DNA of 64,000 nt from Tethya wilhelma (lineage: Eukaryota > Porifera > Demospongiae > Tethyida > Tethyidae): the NCBI GenBank assembly GCA_964030475.1, contig CAXIPT010000001.1:16479712-16543711 (forward strand), in the 5' to 3' direction. Shown here in pieces: positions 13,475-24,590 of the stretch. The notes under the pieces were generated by a model that had not been told where the DNA came from, did no database searches, and saw only the letters and a program-made list of their open reading frames with translations. Both the position numbers and the translations under genes were made by a program. Every line of letters begins with the position of its first letter. Position 1 is the first letter of the stretch.

Positions 13475-16400
13475 ATGGCTTTTCTTTCTGGACTGAGAAA
13501 GGCTTACGATTCCATTGGCAGTGAGATATCAAAGACATTTGATTCTTCCTACGCCGAAGGAGAGAATCCATCATCGCCTCCGGATGATCTAGGGTCAGCT
13601 ACTTCCACTGGGACCCCTGTTCACTCACAACAACAACAACAACAACAGATCCAAGATGACTCCTCCTACTACTCCACACCAATGGCTCCCAGTGCTACAC
13701 CAAAGACAACATCAGAGTTTCACGATGTCTCTTTGGAGGATGTTGAACCCCCTCGTATTGAGGGATCGAGAAGCAATGCCGATGACAATGGGTGGGGTCA
13801 ATGGGGTGCAACAACACCTCAAGGAGGGGAGTCGTCATCACGATCAAGTAGTGTTGTTAGGAAGACACCGACTCATCAAGCCTCACAGCCGGTGAAGAAA
13901 CAGCATCTTGGAGCAGTGGATGAGAAGAAAGGGTCGTTGGGTGTCAGGGAGGGAAGTGGTGATGGGGGTCGGAGCGAGAAGACACCACCAAAGAGTCCAC
14001 TAGCAGCTTCAACTCCAGCAAAGAGTGTTGCTAGTCCTGGTAGTCAAGGAAAATCACAGGTTAGTCTCGAACCATAGCACTGTACGTTGAAGAAACTTGT
14101 AGGGAAAAAGTTAATGATGATTGACTTCTTGTGCATGTGCAGCTTGATTCTCTGAGCCGAGAAGACCTGATCAAATATGTCAAGAAACAAGCTCAGCTAC
14201 TTCACAAGACTAAAGCCAAATGTGAAGGTAAAGATTCAAATACACTTTAATACCAATTCATACCGTTTGTGTGCCATGATAAATGCTGGTATTTAAACTC
14301 GTATCAGAGCTGTCCAAAGAGTGTGAGAGTCTGAAAAGCAAGTCCCCCCCAGCTGCAACCTCTGATGGAGATGGACTGCTGGAGGAGCTACAGGTGGTTC
14401 GTAGCGAGAGAGACAAGGCTGTCGGAGAGGGGAAGACCCTGAGACAAAATGTCGTTGGCCTCGAGCGGGACAACCAGGTGTGTAGTTGTTCTTGTGTGTG
14501 AAGTTGTGAATATGAGTGTAGGTCTTTTGCATTCCAATCGTGGGACAACAATGTGGATTTGATGATGCGTTCCCACTTGCTGATTCACGTAGCAACAGGA
14601 TTTCCAGCTTAGCAAAGATGCACTTGTGTCATACTATGTCTACATTGTAACCATTCCTGAATTCATTTACTATACCATTAAATGTTCATGTTCGTTATAG
14701 CAGCATTCTCTGTGTGCCTGCATACATTAATCATAGGATCTCACTGACCGACTGAGTGCTCTGGAAGAAGCTCATTCCAAACTAAAACAATTCTTTCAAG
14801 AGCAGCAACATCAAACCAACTCTCTTGCGACTCTACAACAAAGCCTCAAAGAGACTGAAAGTGAACTAGCTGCCGAGAGAGAGGCGACAGAGGGGTTGAA
14901 ATCAGAGCTAGCATCTCTTCGTGCACACTTTGAGAGAGGCGAAGAGACCAGTACCATCATGAAGACAAAAATGGCAGAATTAGAAGAAGATAACAAAGCT
15001 TTGAAGAGGAGAAGAGATGAAACTGAAGAGAGAGAGGTGACTTTTAGGAAAGAATTGGAGGAGATGAAGAACAGCCATTCTTCTAGTATGGAGAATCTCA
15101 AGAAGAAGTTTGAAAGCCTTCAGACAGAGAAGGAGGGTTTAACAGCTCATGTTAGTGGACTACAGGAGCAGCTCAAGACATCCCGTGATGACCTTGCTGA
15201 GAAAACCAAAGCTTTAGAGAAGTTGGAGTTTGAAATAACGGAAGAAAAATCCCAACACACTAAACTAGAGGATTTAGTTCGGAGCATGGAAAGTGAAGTG
15301 AAGACACTCAAGACTGACAACGAGAAACTTAATGCATCTTGTGAGGTGTCTAAGACAGAAAATGAGTTTTCAGAACAGCTACAGTCTCGTATCGATGAAT
15401 TAAATTCTGAAAAATCCAGTTTGGAAGCTCAGGTTCGGAATTTGGACTCAAAGATCCAGAATCAGTCTTCAATGTTGGAATCGAGTTGTCAGGAAAATGC
15501 CGAGTTGAAGAAAGCTGTTGAAACAGAATGTGAAAAGAATGTGACACTAAATAGCCAAGTCAGTGAAATGAGTGCTAAAGTTACCGACTTAGAATCAAAA
15601 GTGGAAAATGTACATGCGGAAAATGATAGCCTAACGATGAAATTGACTGAAATGGAATCAAATTTGAGTGAAGCTATCAAAGAGAAAGAGAAAGTGTGTG
15701 AAAGTGCAAAGTGTCTAGAAGTTGAGCTAAATGAACTGAAAATGAAGGGGAAGGAGTATGACGAACAGATTCAAGCCACAATATCCAAAGGAGAGAAGCT
15801 AAGAGCACAAGTGGCCAACTTGCAACAGGAATTGAGTGAAACAAAGGCCAGAAATGAGATGCTTTTGAACGAAAACCAAGTCCTTAATTCGAGCAAGGAC
15901 CAAACAGATGGAGAACAATCCCAGCTTGAGAGTCTTTGTAGAACGCTACAAGACACAGAGGTAGAGCTGAGGCAGCAGGTGGCTGGTTTGAAAACAGAAG
16001 TAGAGGAAACAAAGAAAGAAAAGGAAACACTGAGAGGGACGTTTGAACAGCAGGTAGACGTTCTGAAGACAAGTGTGGAAGAAGCTAGAACTGAGACAGA
16101 GTCAGTTAGAGTGTCACTGGAGCAACAGCTGGCTGATCTTAGGACAGGAAATGAAGAAGCTGTGGGTGAGAGGGATTCTCTGAAGAAGAAACTTGATGAA
16201 CAGGGAGCAGCTCACAAAGAGGAGAGCAAGAAACTCAAAGCATTCATCATGAAGATAAAGAAAGAGCTATCAGAATCCAGAGAAAGAGTAAGTGCGACAT
16301 ACATTAAATGGCTCTCAAACTTGTACAAAAAATTTGTCAACCTTATATTAGGAGTCCACTTTGAAGCAACAGATAGAAGGGAGCCAGGAAACAGATTCCA

Positions 16401-19400
16401 AACTAGAACAGCTTCAGAGTCAGCTGGAAACCATTGTTGAGGAGAGGGACCAACTCAGAGGACAGCTGGAACAGATGTCAGTGACTATGGAGGAAAACAG
16501 ACAGAGGTACGTATGTAATGTCATGGATATGATGTGTGTATGTGTGGAAGATAAATGTTAGTGGTTCCTTCTTGGGCTCATAGCCTGGCAGAGAATGAAG
16601 CTGAGAAATCTAAATCCAATGAGCTAGCAGCACAGCTGGAGGTAAATTGTCTACAGTAAAATTAATAGTGGTTGTTGATCAATACTTGCATTCTACTTAG
16701 ACTATGAAGAATGAATTGACATTGCTACGCTCCAAAGAATCCAAAACTGTTGAGACCATCTCTACGCTCTCTTCGGAGAGAGAAGAGCTCTTGATCAAAG
16801 TTCAATCACAGGCAGAGACCCTCGAGGTCATTCAATCAGAGCTGGCCTCCGTAAACTCCGACCTCTCTACTGCTAAGACACAGGGCAACACTCACCGACT
16901 AACATCTGAAAAGGTGACAAACTTACTTCTACAAAACACACAATACAGTGTTACAATTGACATTGGAATAAGTTTCTTCAACTTTCCCTGTACCCATTAA
17001 CTTTTGTATACACATCATTGTGTATGGCATGTTTTTATTGTTGTTGTTGTTTTCTTTGTCCAGGCTCAGAGTGAGATTAATTCTCTTAAAGAAGAGCTGG
17101 CCAGACAGAAAGAGAGTCATGCTGAAACCAAACAGAAGCTGGAGACGGCTGACAAAGAGGCCAAGTCTTCAGCCCTCATGAACCTTGAACTCGAAGACTA
17201 CCAGCGATCCATGAAAGCACTGGAAGAACAACTAGTGGCCAGAAGTGAGCAGCTTGATCAGAGCAAGCGAGAGAGCAAGGCTCATCAAGAGACAATTGTC
17301 CAACTCAAGAAAGAGCTGGGTAAGTTTTAAAAATTTAACAATACTATTTCTTTTTACTATAAAATTTATTATAATACTTGTTCTGTTGCCAGGCTCTTTG
17401 GGCCACCAACGAAGTCAAGGTGAGGAGACTATGACCAAGCTGAAGCAGCTGTTGATGAAGAACAAGAAGGAACTGGCAGAGAACAAAAAGAGAGAGGCTG
17501 AACTCCAGGACACCATCTCCAGCCTGCAGCACCAGCTAGAGGAGGAGAAACAGATGTCTGAAACAGCCAAGGTACATGATATGCTCAAATTATCTGTATA
17601 TATCGGTTGTTTTCTGTGTATTTCAGGTTGAAATTTCTCAACTGACTGCAACCATACAGTCCATTCAACAGGAGGTATTGAAAACTCCAGTATTTCTACG
17701 ATTGTACTTTCACTGTCTCTGTAATGAGGAGCTTATAAGTGTTGCAATGTTGCAAAGCTTCTACTGTAATAAACCATGTTTATTATGTCATTCTCATGCC
17801 TGCAGTCTGCATCCTCTTCAGACACCCTCCAGCGAAGCATTCGTACCCTGGAGCACAAGTTGAGTCTGGTACAAGGAGAGCTGACTGCCTCCCAGAACAC
17901 TCTCACTCAGACCCAGAAGGACTATGATAGCTACAAGGTGTAATGTAGATTTATGGGAAATTCCTCTCGATTTGTGTTTACGCTATGGAATTTATTTGGT
18001 CAATAAATAGGTTCGTGTGCACAGTGTTTTGAAGCAGAAGTCGAGTGGACAAGGACAAGCTGAGGCTAGTAGTGAAATGAGGTGTAGTGTGTAAACAAAA
18101 TTCATAATTTGCATGCAAATCGGTGTCTTCATTAAAATAACTTTAGGAAAAAATACGAAGCAGAATTGATGAAAGTGAACAACGAACTTCAGGCAACAAA
18201 GTAAGACACAGCTGTTTCAAGGACTGACAACTCATGGACTACTCTTAACTGTTCCTTTCTGTCCCACAGAACTCAGCTCTCATCTACTCTAGCTGAGCAC
18301 GAGGAACTACTCCTAGAACACGACCAGTTGGCTTCACGTCACGACCAGCTACTCCAAGAGTCGGAGGAGGCGAGAGAGAAGCTTCAAAGACAGTGGAAAG
18401 AAGAGGAGACACGGTACAAGTCTCAGAACAGGGAACAGAGCGAGCTGATATCACAGCTGAGGAGTGAGGTGGAAGATGTCACCTCAGCCTTCAAGACACA
18501 GCTGCACAGCCTGCAGGATGAACACCACAAGGTGAGCCTATAAGTACACTCTTACTGCAAGTAATAAAACACTTCAAACACGTAATGAGGCATTACACAT
18601 TTTATGGTCCACCATCAGTGAAGTTGTTTTTGAAGTTATGTGTCCACCATTGCTAAAATTTGGCGGTATGGGATAATATAGCAATTTTTGCACACATAAT
18701 CATGCAGTTGGTTGTTAGCCTAAAAGAAGAGCTACAAGCAACCCATGCTGAAGTGAATCGTCTTCAACAAGAAGCTGACATCAAGGTCCTGGCTAGGGCT
18801 ACCACTGAGAGTGGACACCAACAGCCCAGCAAGAGAGCAGCTGGTACCAATCACAGTGGCATGCACCTCGAGATGAAGATGCCTCCCAACGAACCAAGAT
18901 CATCAGGAGAGGTATTATAGAGAGAATAGCATTGTGTTAGCCTTGTTCCAGGCTTCTCCCTCATGAATAAAGCCTGGGCACAAGGGTAGTATTGTGTAGG
19001 TTTGTTAAGTGTCCATTCATCTTGTTAATGTTACAGGGAATGGATCAGTCAGAGCTTGAATCCAGCAGCGTCCCTCCAACACCTGTAAGTGACTTGTTTA
19101 TCCTGACAATTTTTTTGATGTGAAGATCTAGAATGGGTGCCCATATAACAATCTTGCAGCTGTCGAGGAATGACTCTAACATGAGCTTGGAGCGACTCCT
19201 CAGTCTCTCAAGCTCTGATGAGAAGGTGGAGAAGATGACGGTACTAGAGATCAAGCTTCAGAAACAACTCACAATAGCTCTGAGAAAGATTCAACACCTC
19301 ACTGAAGTCTTGAGGGAGAGTGAGGCCAGCTCTGTGAGACTCAGCGACCAAACCAAGCTACTAAAAGAAGAGATTAGAAGGTACATTTGATAAAACAGCA

Positions 19401-19434
19401 GTTTCATGTATTATAAGTATGTGACCTTTCTTTC

Positions 19435-19475
<41 letters not shown>

Positions 19476-19967
19476 ACACGTGTGTTTGGTTTACAGACTT
19501 GAAAGAAACCAAGAGAGGGAGCAGGGGATATCCAATTTAGAGTATCTAAAGAATGTAGTCCTCAAGGTACAGAGCCTGCAGCTGCATGCTATATAGTACG
19601 TTTAGTGGTACCATGATTTTTGTTGTTGTTGTTGTTGTTTTAAATAATTGGGTTTCAGTTTCTACACACTGAAGGCCCTGAGAAGGCTGGGCTAATACCA
19701 GTAGTAACTAAACTTCTTCAACTCAGTCCCCAAGAAATAAAATTTTTACAAGACACAGTGAAAGGTACGAATCATTAAGTGTGCATTAAAAGAACCCAAT
19801 CAACTTTGCAATGTTTGCATGCATGTACAATGGATCATACTGTATATTCATGTATACACACGTGTGTAGGTAACCCATCTGAGCTGCCTGATGCAACGGG
19901 AGACGTTGGGGGGAAAGAGAACAAGAAAGGATGGAGCAGCTACATCCACAGGTGGACAGGATACTAG
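13475..19967 (+). CDS. GCC2: GRIP-domain golgin, GCC2/GCC185-like
   Basis: GCC185 is a long coiled-coil tether at the trans-Golgi that captures endosome-derived vesicles and binds Arl1/Rab GTPases through its C-terminal GRIP domain. The start is ATG 13475 (MAFLSGLRKAYDSIGSEISK). An N-terminal disordered Ser/Pro/Gln region (13475-14059) is followed by LSREDLIKYVKKQAQLLHKT (exon 14143-14227), which matches the GCC2 N-terminal motif. A long heptad-rich coil then runs through about 20 exons, the largest being 14737-16287. The GRIP domain is at 19497-19967: NLEYLKNVVLKFL, then LIPVVTKLLQLSPQE, ending GWSSYIHRWTGY. That ending resembles the GCC2 C-terminus rather than golgin-97 or GCC88. The identification rests on both ends; the coil alone is uninformative. 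Some internal exon borders are approximate. Confidence 0.85.
18938..18990. mobile_element. Short family A MITE copy in a GCC2 intron
   Basis: The inverted ends tagccttgttccaggc and gcctgggcacaaggg match the family A arms at 5179, separated by a short middle. The flanks gcattgtgt and gtattgtgt agree at 8 of 9 bases, consistent with an old target duplication. Confidence 0.6.
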
Positions 19968-20285
19968 TTTGTAATCAACTTTTAATGATTAATTTTTCAA
20001 GTTTCACAAAACAAAATCTTTTAATGATCATAAATAGTTGATAAATGCATTATACACCTTTTGTTTGTTACCAGTATATAAACAGCTTTATAACACAAAC
20101 AGCATGGATTGTGCAAACCTTAAAAGTACAGTGCATAATGGCAAGTGAAGAAAGACAAGAGATCGAGAAACATACAAAAGAATGGTGGTGTACACAAACT
20201 ACACTAGCTGCATAATGCATGATCTGAAATGATCACTGATGATTATAATATATATGACACGTGCCTGTACAGAGATTACCGACAA
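19968..20285. other. Convergent 3' region GCC2 / TOMM20
   Basis: A tail-to-tail, AT-rich interval with no coding signal seen. Confidence 0.5.
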
Positions 20286-20985
20286 TCAGTCAATATCCTG
20301 CTCTTCACTCTTGGCAGTGGCAGAACCTCCTGCTTGCATTTTCTTCCCCTCGGCCTGGAGAGCTACATAGGCTCTGACTATCAGGTTGAAGAGAGGAGGA
20401 GGCAGGGTCTGCTGTAGCGTCACCAACGTCTCTTGGGGGTTGCCGGAGAAGTGAACAAAGTTGATGAAATGACCGACTGCAGCTTGAATGTTTCCTAACA
20501 TGAAATATTAATACAGGTTCCTAAGCAATTGGAGCTCCACCCATCAGCACAAAGGTATGACTTATACCTCATGAACATTAATTTCAACAGAAATGGAAAT
20601 TTTTGTCAACAAATTTGGGCAGCATTGGTAGGTGAACTCAAATTTGTATAATTTTATACCTTCGGCCATTTTCTGGTTGGCTTTGTTGATTTCACCCATG
20701 AGAAACTCTTCCTTGACTTTAGGATCACGAAGATCAATCACCTCAGACTTCTTGGCTTTAGCCTTTCTTCCTGCAATGACCCGAAAAACACAACAATAGG
20801 AGCTCAAAGCATCACACACACTAAATCTTGATGTATAGGTATTTCATCAAGGTTCTCTTACGTGCAAGGACTTTTTTCTTGTAGTCTGGATCACTTCTCC
20901 TCTTTCGGTCAAAGTAGACGCAGTAGCCCACAAAGAGAGAGCCGAGCAGGCCCATAGTACACAATATAACAAACCTACCACTCAT
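20286..20985 (-). CDS. TOMM20: TOM20, mitochondrial import receptor subunit
   Basis: TOM20 sits in the mitochondrial outer membrane and recognises presequences of imported proteins. There are three exons: 20862-20985, 20660-20770 and 20286-20494. The N-terminal anchor is MSGRFVILCTMGLLGSLFVG, followed by YCVYFDRKRRSDPDYK, nearly the family signature. The basic linker and an EEFLMGEINKANQKMAEG segment follow. The TPR-like block ends with ETLVTLQQTLPPPLFNLIV, where LQQTLPPP is diagnostic. The acidic C-terminal end is KSEEQDID. Length is about 147 aa, equal to the family norm. It is head-to-head with MEA1, with 142 bp between start codons. Confidence 0.95.
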
Positions 20986-21127
20986 TCTTGAGCTTTCTCT
21001 GCAACATGTGAGTGCTTAGTTTACGAAATTTTACGATGAATTTACGGAAGGGTGCGTACTATTTAGAAGTCCACCCCCTGAGTCAACTTCACAATCTTTT
21101 TACAACACAGCTCAGCTGTTGAAGATA

Positions 21128-21977
21128 ATGGCTGATTGTAGACCAGAAAATAAAACTATAGGTCAATTGGAAGAGAGAACTATTGAGCAGAGAGATTCAA
21201 CTGCGGTACAGCCAGCACTACAATCAGACACAGAACTGAAATTATGTGGTAGTCAAACTGTAGACCTACCTGATCAGAACCACAGATGCCATGACAATGA
21301 AAGTGGTGAGAAGATATTTCAAAGTGTATCACTACATAAGGATAATGAACCTTCAGCTGATAAAGACGCATCAGAGACAAACAGTATGGGCCAAGACACG
21401 GTCTTAGTAGGAGAGCCTTTGGCAGTTGGAGAGAGTGACTCTGAATCAAGTAGCAGTGAAAGTGATCGAGAGGCTTCAACTGGCTATGTCCTCCTTCCTC
21501 AAGATCCTGATGGTCATCACGGCAGCGAGTCCGATGATGAGAATAACGATGATAGACTAATAGGGAACAGCAGTCATGAGTGGGATGGAGCTGGTGGGAA
21601 CAGTGCTGCTAACACTGAGAGTATTGATAGTGGAGAAGATAGTGGTTCTGTGGAACCAGTTTCGAAAATGGAAGACAGTAAGTCACGGCTTCAAAAAGGA
21701 TCTTTGAAAATGACATTAGCCACTTAGGTTATTAACCACTTTATACATCATGAATACATCCATAAATAATAGATACACCCATTGAATAATGCACAATTAT
21801 ATGTATTTTTCTCCACTCCCTGCTGCAGATGAAGTGAATGCAATTAAGCAAGCAATGGCAGGGTTTTCCCTTCCAAGTTCGTCCACCCCAGATTGGGCTA
21901 AAGTGGTCCCTGAAGAGGTCTGGAAATCAAAGCTCATCAAAGGACTCCAAAAATCACAGCCTAAAAGAACTCAATAG
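21128..21977 (+). CDS. MEA1: MEA1-like protein (male-enhanced antigen 1 family)
   Basis: Two exons (21128-21677 and 21829-21977) encode about 232 aa. The first exon is acidic and low-complexity, but contains STGYVLLPQDPDGH, comparable to the GYxxLxQDPE segment of MEA1. The second exon carries NAIKQAMAGFSLP and PDWAKVVPEEVW, matching the conserved MEA1 C-terminal helix region (KRTMAGVSLP ... PAWAREISDAQW in human, from memory). The molecular role of MEA1 is not well established. The protein is longer than the vertebrate form because of the Ser/Asp/Glu-rich N-terminal part. It is divergent from TOMM20. Confidence 0.75.
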
Positions 21978-22188
21978 CAAATCACACTATATTGCTTTTC
22001 CAATCCATGTACAGTATTTCCTTAGCAAACAGCAATCTTGAAGCAATACACACTGCATGCACATGTCTTGTATATGTTTAGAAAAAGTGGGTGGGGCTGA
22101 TCGTTGTGCTAGCCTACGTCACATGACTGTTCGATCGCGATATCGATCGAGGATATGCGCTATGCATGTACAATGCCCCACCCATATT

Positions 22189-24406
22189 ATGAGCTCTGGT
22201 AACGATATCATGGCCTTCAGCAATCCCCAGCGAGGCTCTCGTAAATCAACTAGCTACAGTCACAGTATCAACCGAGACCTGGAAGAGGATTACAATGAGG
22301 AAATAGTAACTCAGTCCATTGCAAAGACTCTAGTCACCAGTGTGACGAACTCTGTAGTGAAATTCAAAGAGAAGTTTCGAGGTAAACGAACTTTAGCTTA
22401 TAAATCCAGGCGTTTGCGAAGCAATGGTGTTCTGCTGGTCCTGCTGTGGAACTTTCTGGTGTTCAGCTACCAGCAGACTGCTCTAGGAACCATTGTGAAG
22501 TTGTTTAATACGATCAAAACACCATGGGAACTAGCTCTAACCACTGTAATTCTTCAAGACTGTGTCCCAAAGTCGCTGTATCCCATTGCTGGCTGGATTG
22601 CAGACGCCAAGATTGGACGTTATAAAGTGATGCGGGCTAGTCTTCTGATCATGTGGATTGGCTCAATTGGCTTGGTACTTGTGTATATTATAAACTACAG
22701 TCTTGCATACGTTAGTTCCCATCCAAAGACTCGTGTAGAAACAGAAAATTATACAATAGGAATTCTAGTTCTAGTGTACATCCTCAATGCTATAGGAATT
22801 GCTGGTTTCCATACAAATGTAATACCATTTGGTATCGATCAAATGGAAGATGGTTCGGCTGATCAATATAGCTCCTTCATCCATTGGTATTACTGGACAC
22901 GGAACTGTAGCTTTGGTGTCCTCATTCAGTTCGGTTTGCAGTCCTTGTCCGAGTATTGCAAACATAATAATCCTGGCCATGGTATCCCACCGGAACCAGT
23001 GGTAAAGTTTGATACCATCATTCTGTTTGTTCAGTGTATGAGCATGACGACTGCTGTGTGTTTGGATTTCCTCTTCTCTAACAAAGTTCTAAACAAGGAT
23101 CCAAAGACTCACTATCCTTTGCGACGAATCTGGAATGTCTCAAAGTTTGTTGTTCAAAACAAACGGCTTGTAGGTCAACGACAAGCCATCACCTTCACGT
23201 TTGATGCACCTCCTACACGTTGGGATTTCAGTAAACGTGCTTATGGTGGTCCATTTGAAGATGAAGATGTTGAAGAAGTGAAAACATTCTGGAGGATATT
23301 GGTGTTTTTCATTTCAGTTGGATTGGGATCTTGGTTTGTCATAGCAACGGTAGGTGGTTACATAGTAGCCTCGTACCCAGGCCACTCCCAGCTTTTTAGT
23401 GCTACATGCTAAAAATTGGGAGCATGTAAGGCTAAGAAGTGGGAGTGGGCTGGGTACAAGGCTAGTTACATAGTATAATTGTTGCAAGAGAGTTGCATAT
23501 GTTATGGCTCATATATTCTGGAATCTGGAATCAAAATTATGTCATGCAAGACTAAATCGTTATTACGTAAACAATTTTACAATTTTACTTATTTGTAAAC
23601 TACCACAGGTCAGGATCATAAATGCACCATTTGTGTCACACATGATGAGTCCGGTGTACTTTCGAAACAACACGTGCACCGGTTACAACCTCATAACTAC
23701 ACTCACTTCTCCCCTGTCATTCACAGTCATCATCCCAGTCTATGAGTTCATTATCTATCCATGCTTTCGAAAATACATCCTACGCATGATAGTACGGATT
23801 GGTGCTGGTATGGTCATACTACTCCTTGGTCTCTCTAGCCTAGTAGTGGTGGACTCTGTTGGACACAGGCTAGCTGATCACCCAGTCAGATGCATGCTGT
23901 ACAGCTTCAGAATCAACGAGACTGAATCGCTAGGCATACCACCTGGAGTACTGGTTCCGGTAATTTTTGTTATGGCAATTGGAGAAATGATGAGTGGAGT
24001 TTCAGGTATGAACTTTTTTTTTTGAGATCTTTCATATTTGAATCCACTTTGAAATAATTATGGTTGTATGATACATCATAATTTTGTAGTATTCGAATTA
24101 ATCTGTGCCCAATCTCCCTACAACATGAGAGGGATGCTGATAGGACTGCTCTATGCCTCTACTGGACTCTTCATTGGTCTGACTGGATTGGTCTTACTCG
24201 CTTTCTCTCTTGGCTTTAATAATGTCCAAGAAAAAAACTATCCACTGAGTTGTGGATCGTGGTATCTATTGGCCAGTTTGCTCATAGGATTGCTAGGCAT
24301 TGTGGTCTATTTCGTGGCATCTCGATGGTACAAGAAGAGACGAAGAGGAGATCAAGCGGTCTACAGCCAAGCCACTTTAGAATCTTGCTACAATCCTATT
24401 ACATAA
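22189..24406 (+). CDS. SLC15/POT-family-like transporter, copy A
   Basis: This MFS transporter belongs near the proton-coupled oligopeptide (POT/PTR, SLC15) family. There are three exons: 22189-23349, 23609-24005 and 24090-24406. Family marks are YPIAGWIADAKIGRYKVMR (the TM2-3 loop resembling GxxADxxLGRxxTI), NVIPFGIDQM, SFIHWYYWTRNCS, and ELICAQSPYNMRGMLIGL near the C-terminal helices. About 12 hydrophobic segments can be read. The N-terminal cytosolic part is basic and Ser-rich. The TM1 segment reads LLWNFLVFSYQQTALG and lacks the ExxER proton-coupling motif of typical POT proteins. An in-frame upstream ATG at 22057 exists. I chose 22189 because the intervening sequence looks like 5' UTR, but this is not certain. 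A MITE lies in intron 1. It is paralogous to the gene at 32501. Confidence 0.75.
23369..23464. mobile_element. Family A MITE in intron 1 of SLC15-like A
   Basis: The ends tagcctcgtacccaggcc and ggctgggtacaaggcta are the same terminal inverted repeats as at 5179, with a longer and less perfect middle containing a duplicated inner arm. The 9-base flanks gttacatag on both sides form a direct repeat. It sits about 20 bases downstream of the exon 1 donor. Confidence 0.75.
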
Positions 24407-24590
24407 TATCATGATTTTGTAATAATAGTACAATTATAAGAATAATATTGTCAAAACAATGTGTAATAACATGTTTAGTCCTATTGTCTTCATTTTGTAT
24501 TATGTAACAGTATGTAATTCCGGGATGTTTAACATATTCCACTATAGGGAGCCTAAAATGATCATTAATGATGCCCGGATTAACTTAATG

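Noticed and set aside
15350..16072. Minus-strand frames opposite the golgin coil
   Set aside because: They are antisense shadows of a heptad-rich coding exon with strong sense-strand support.
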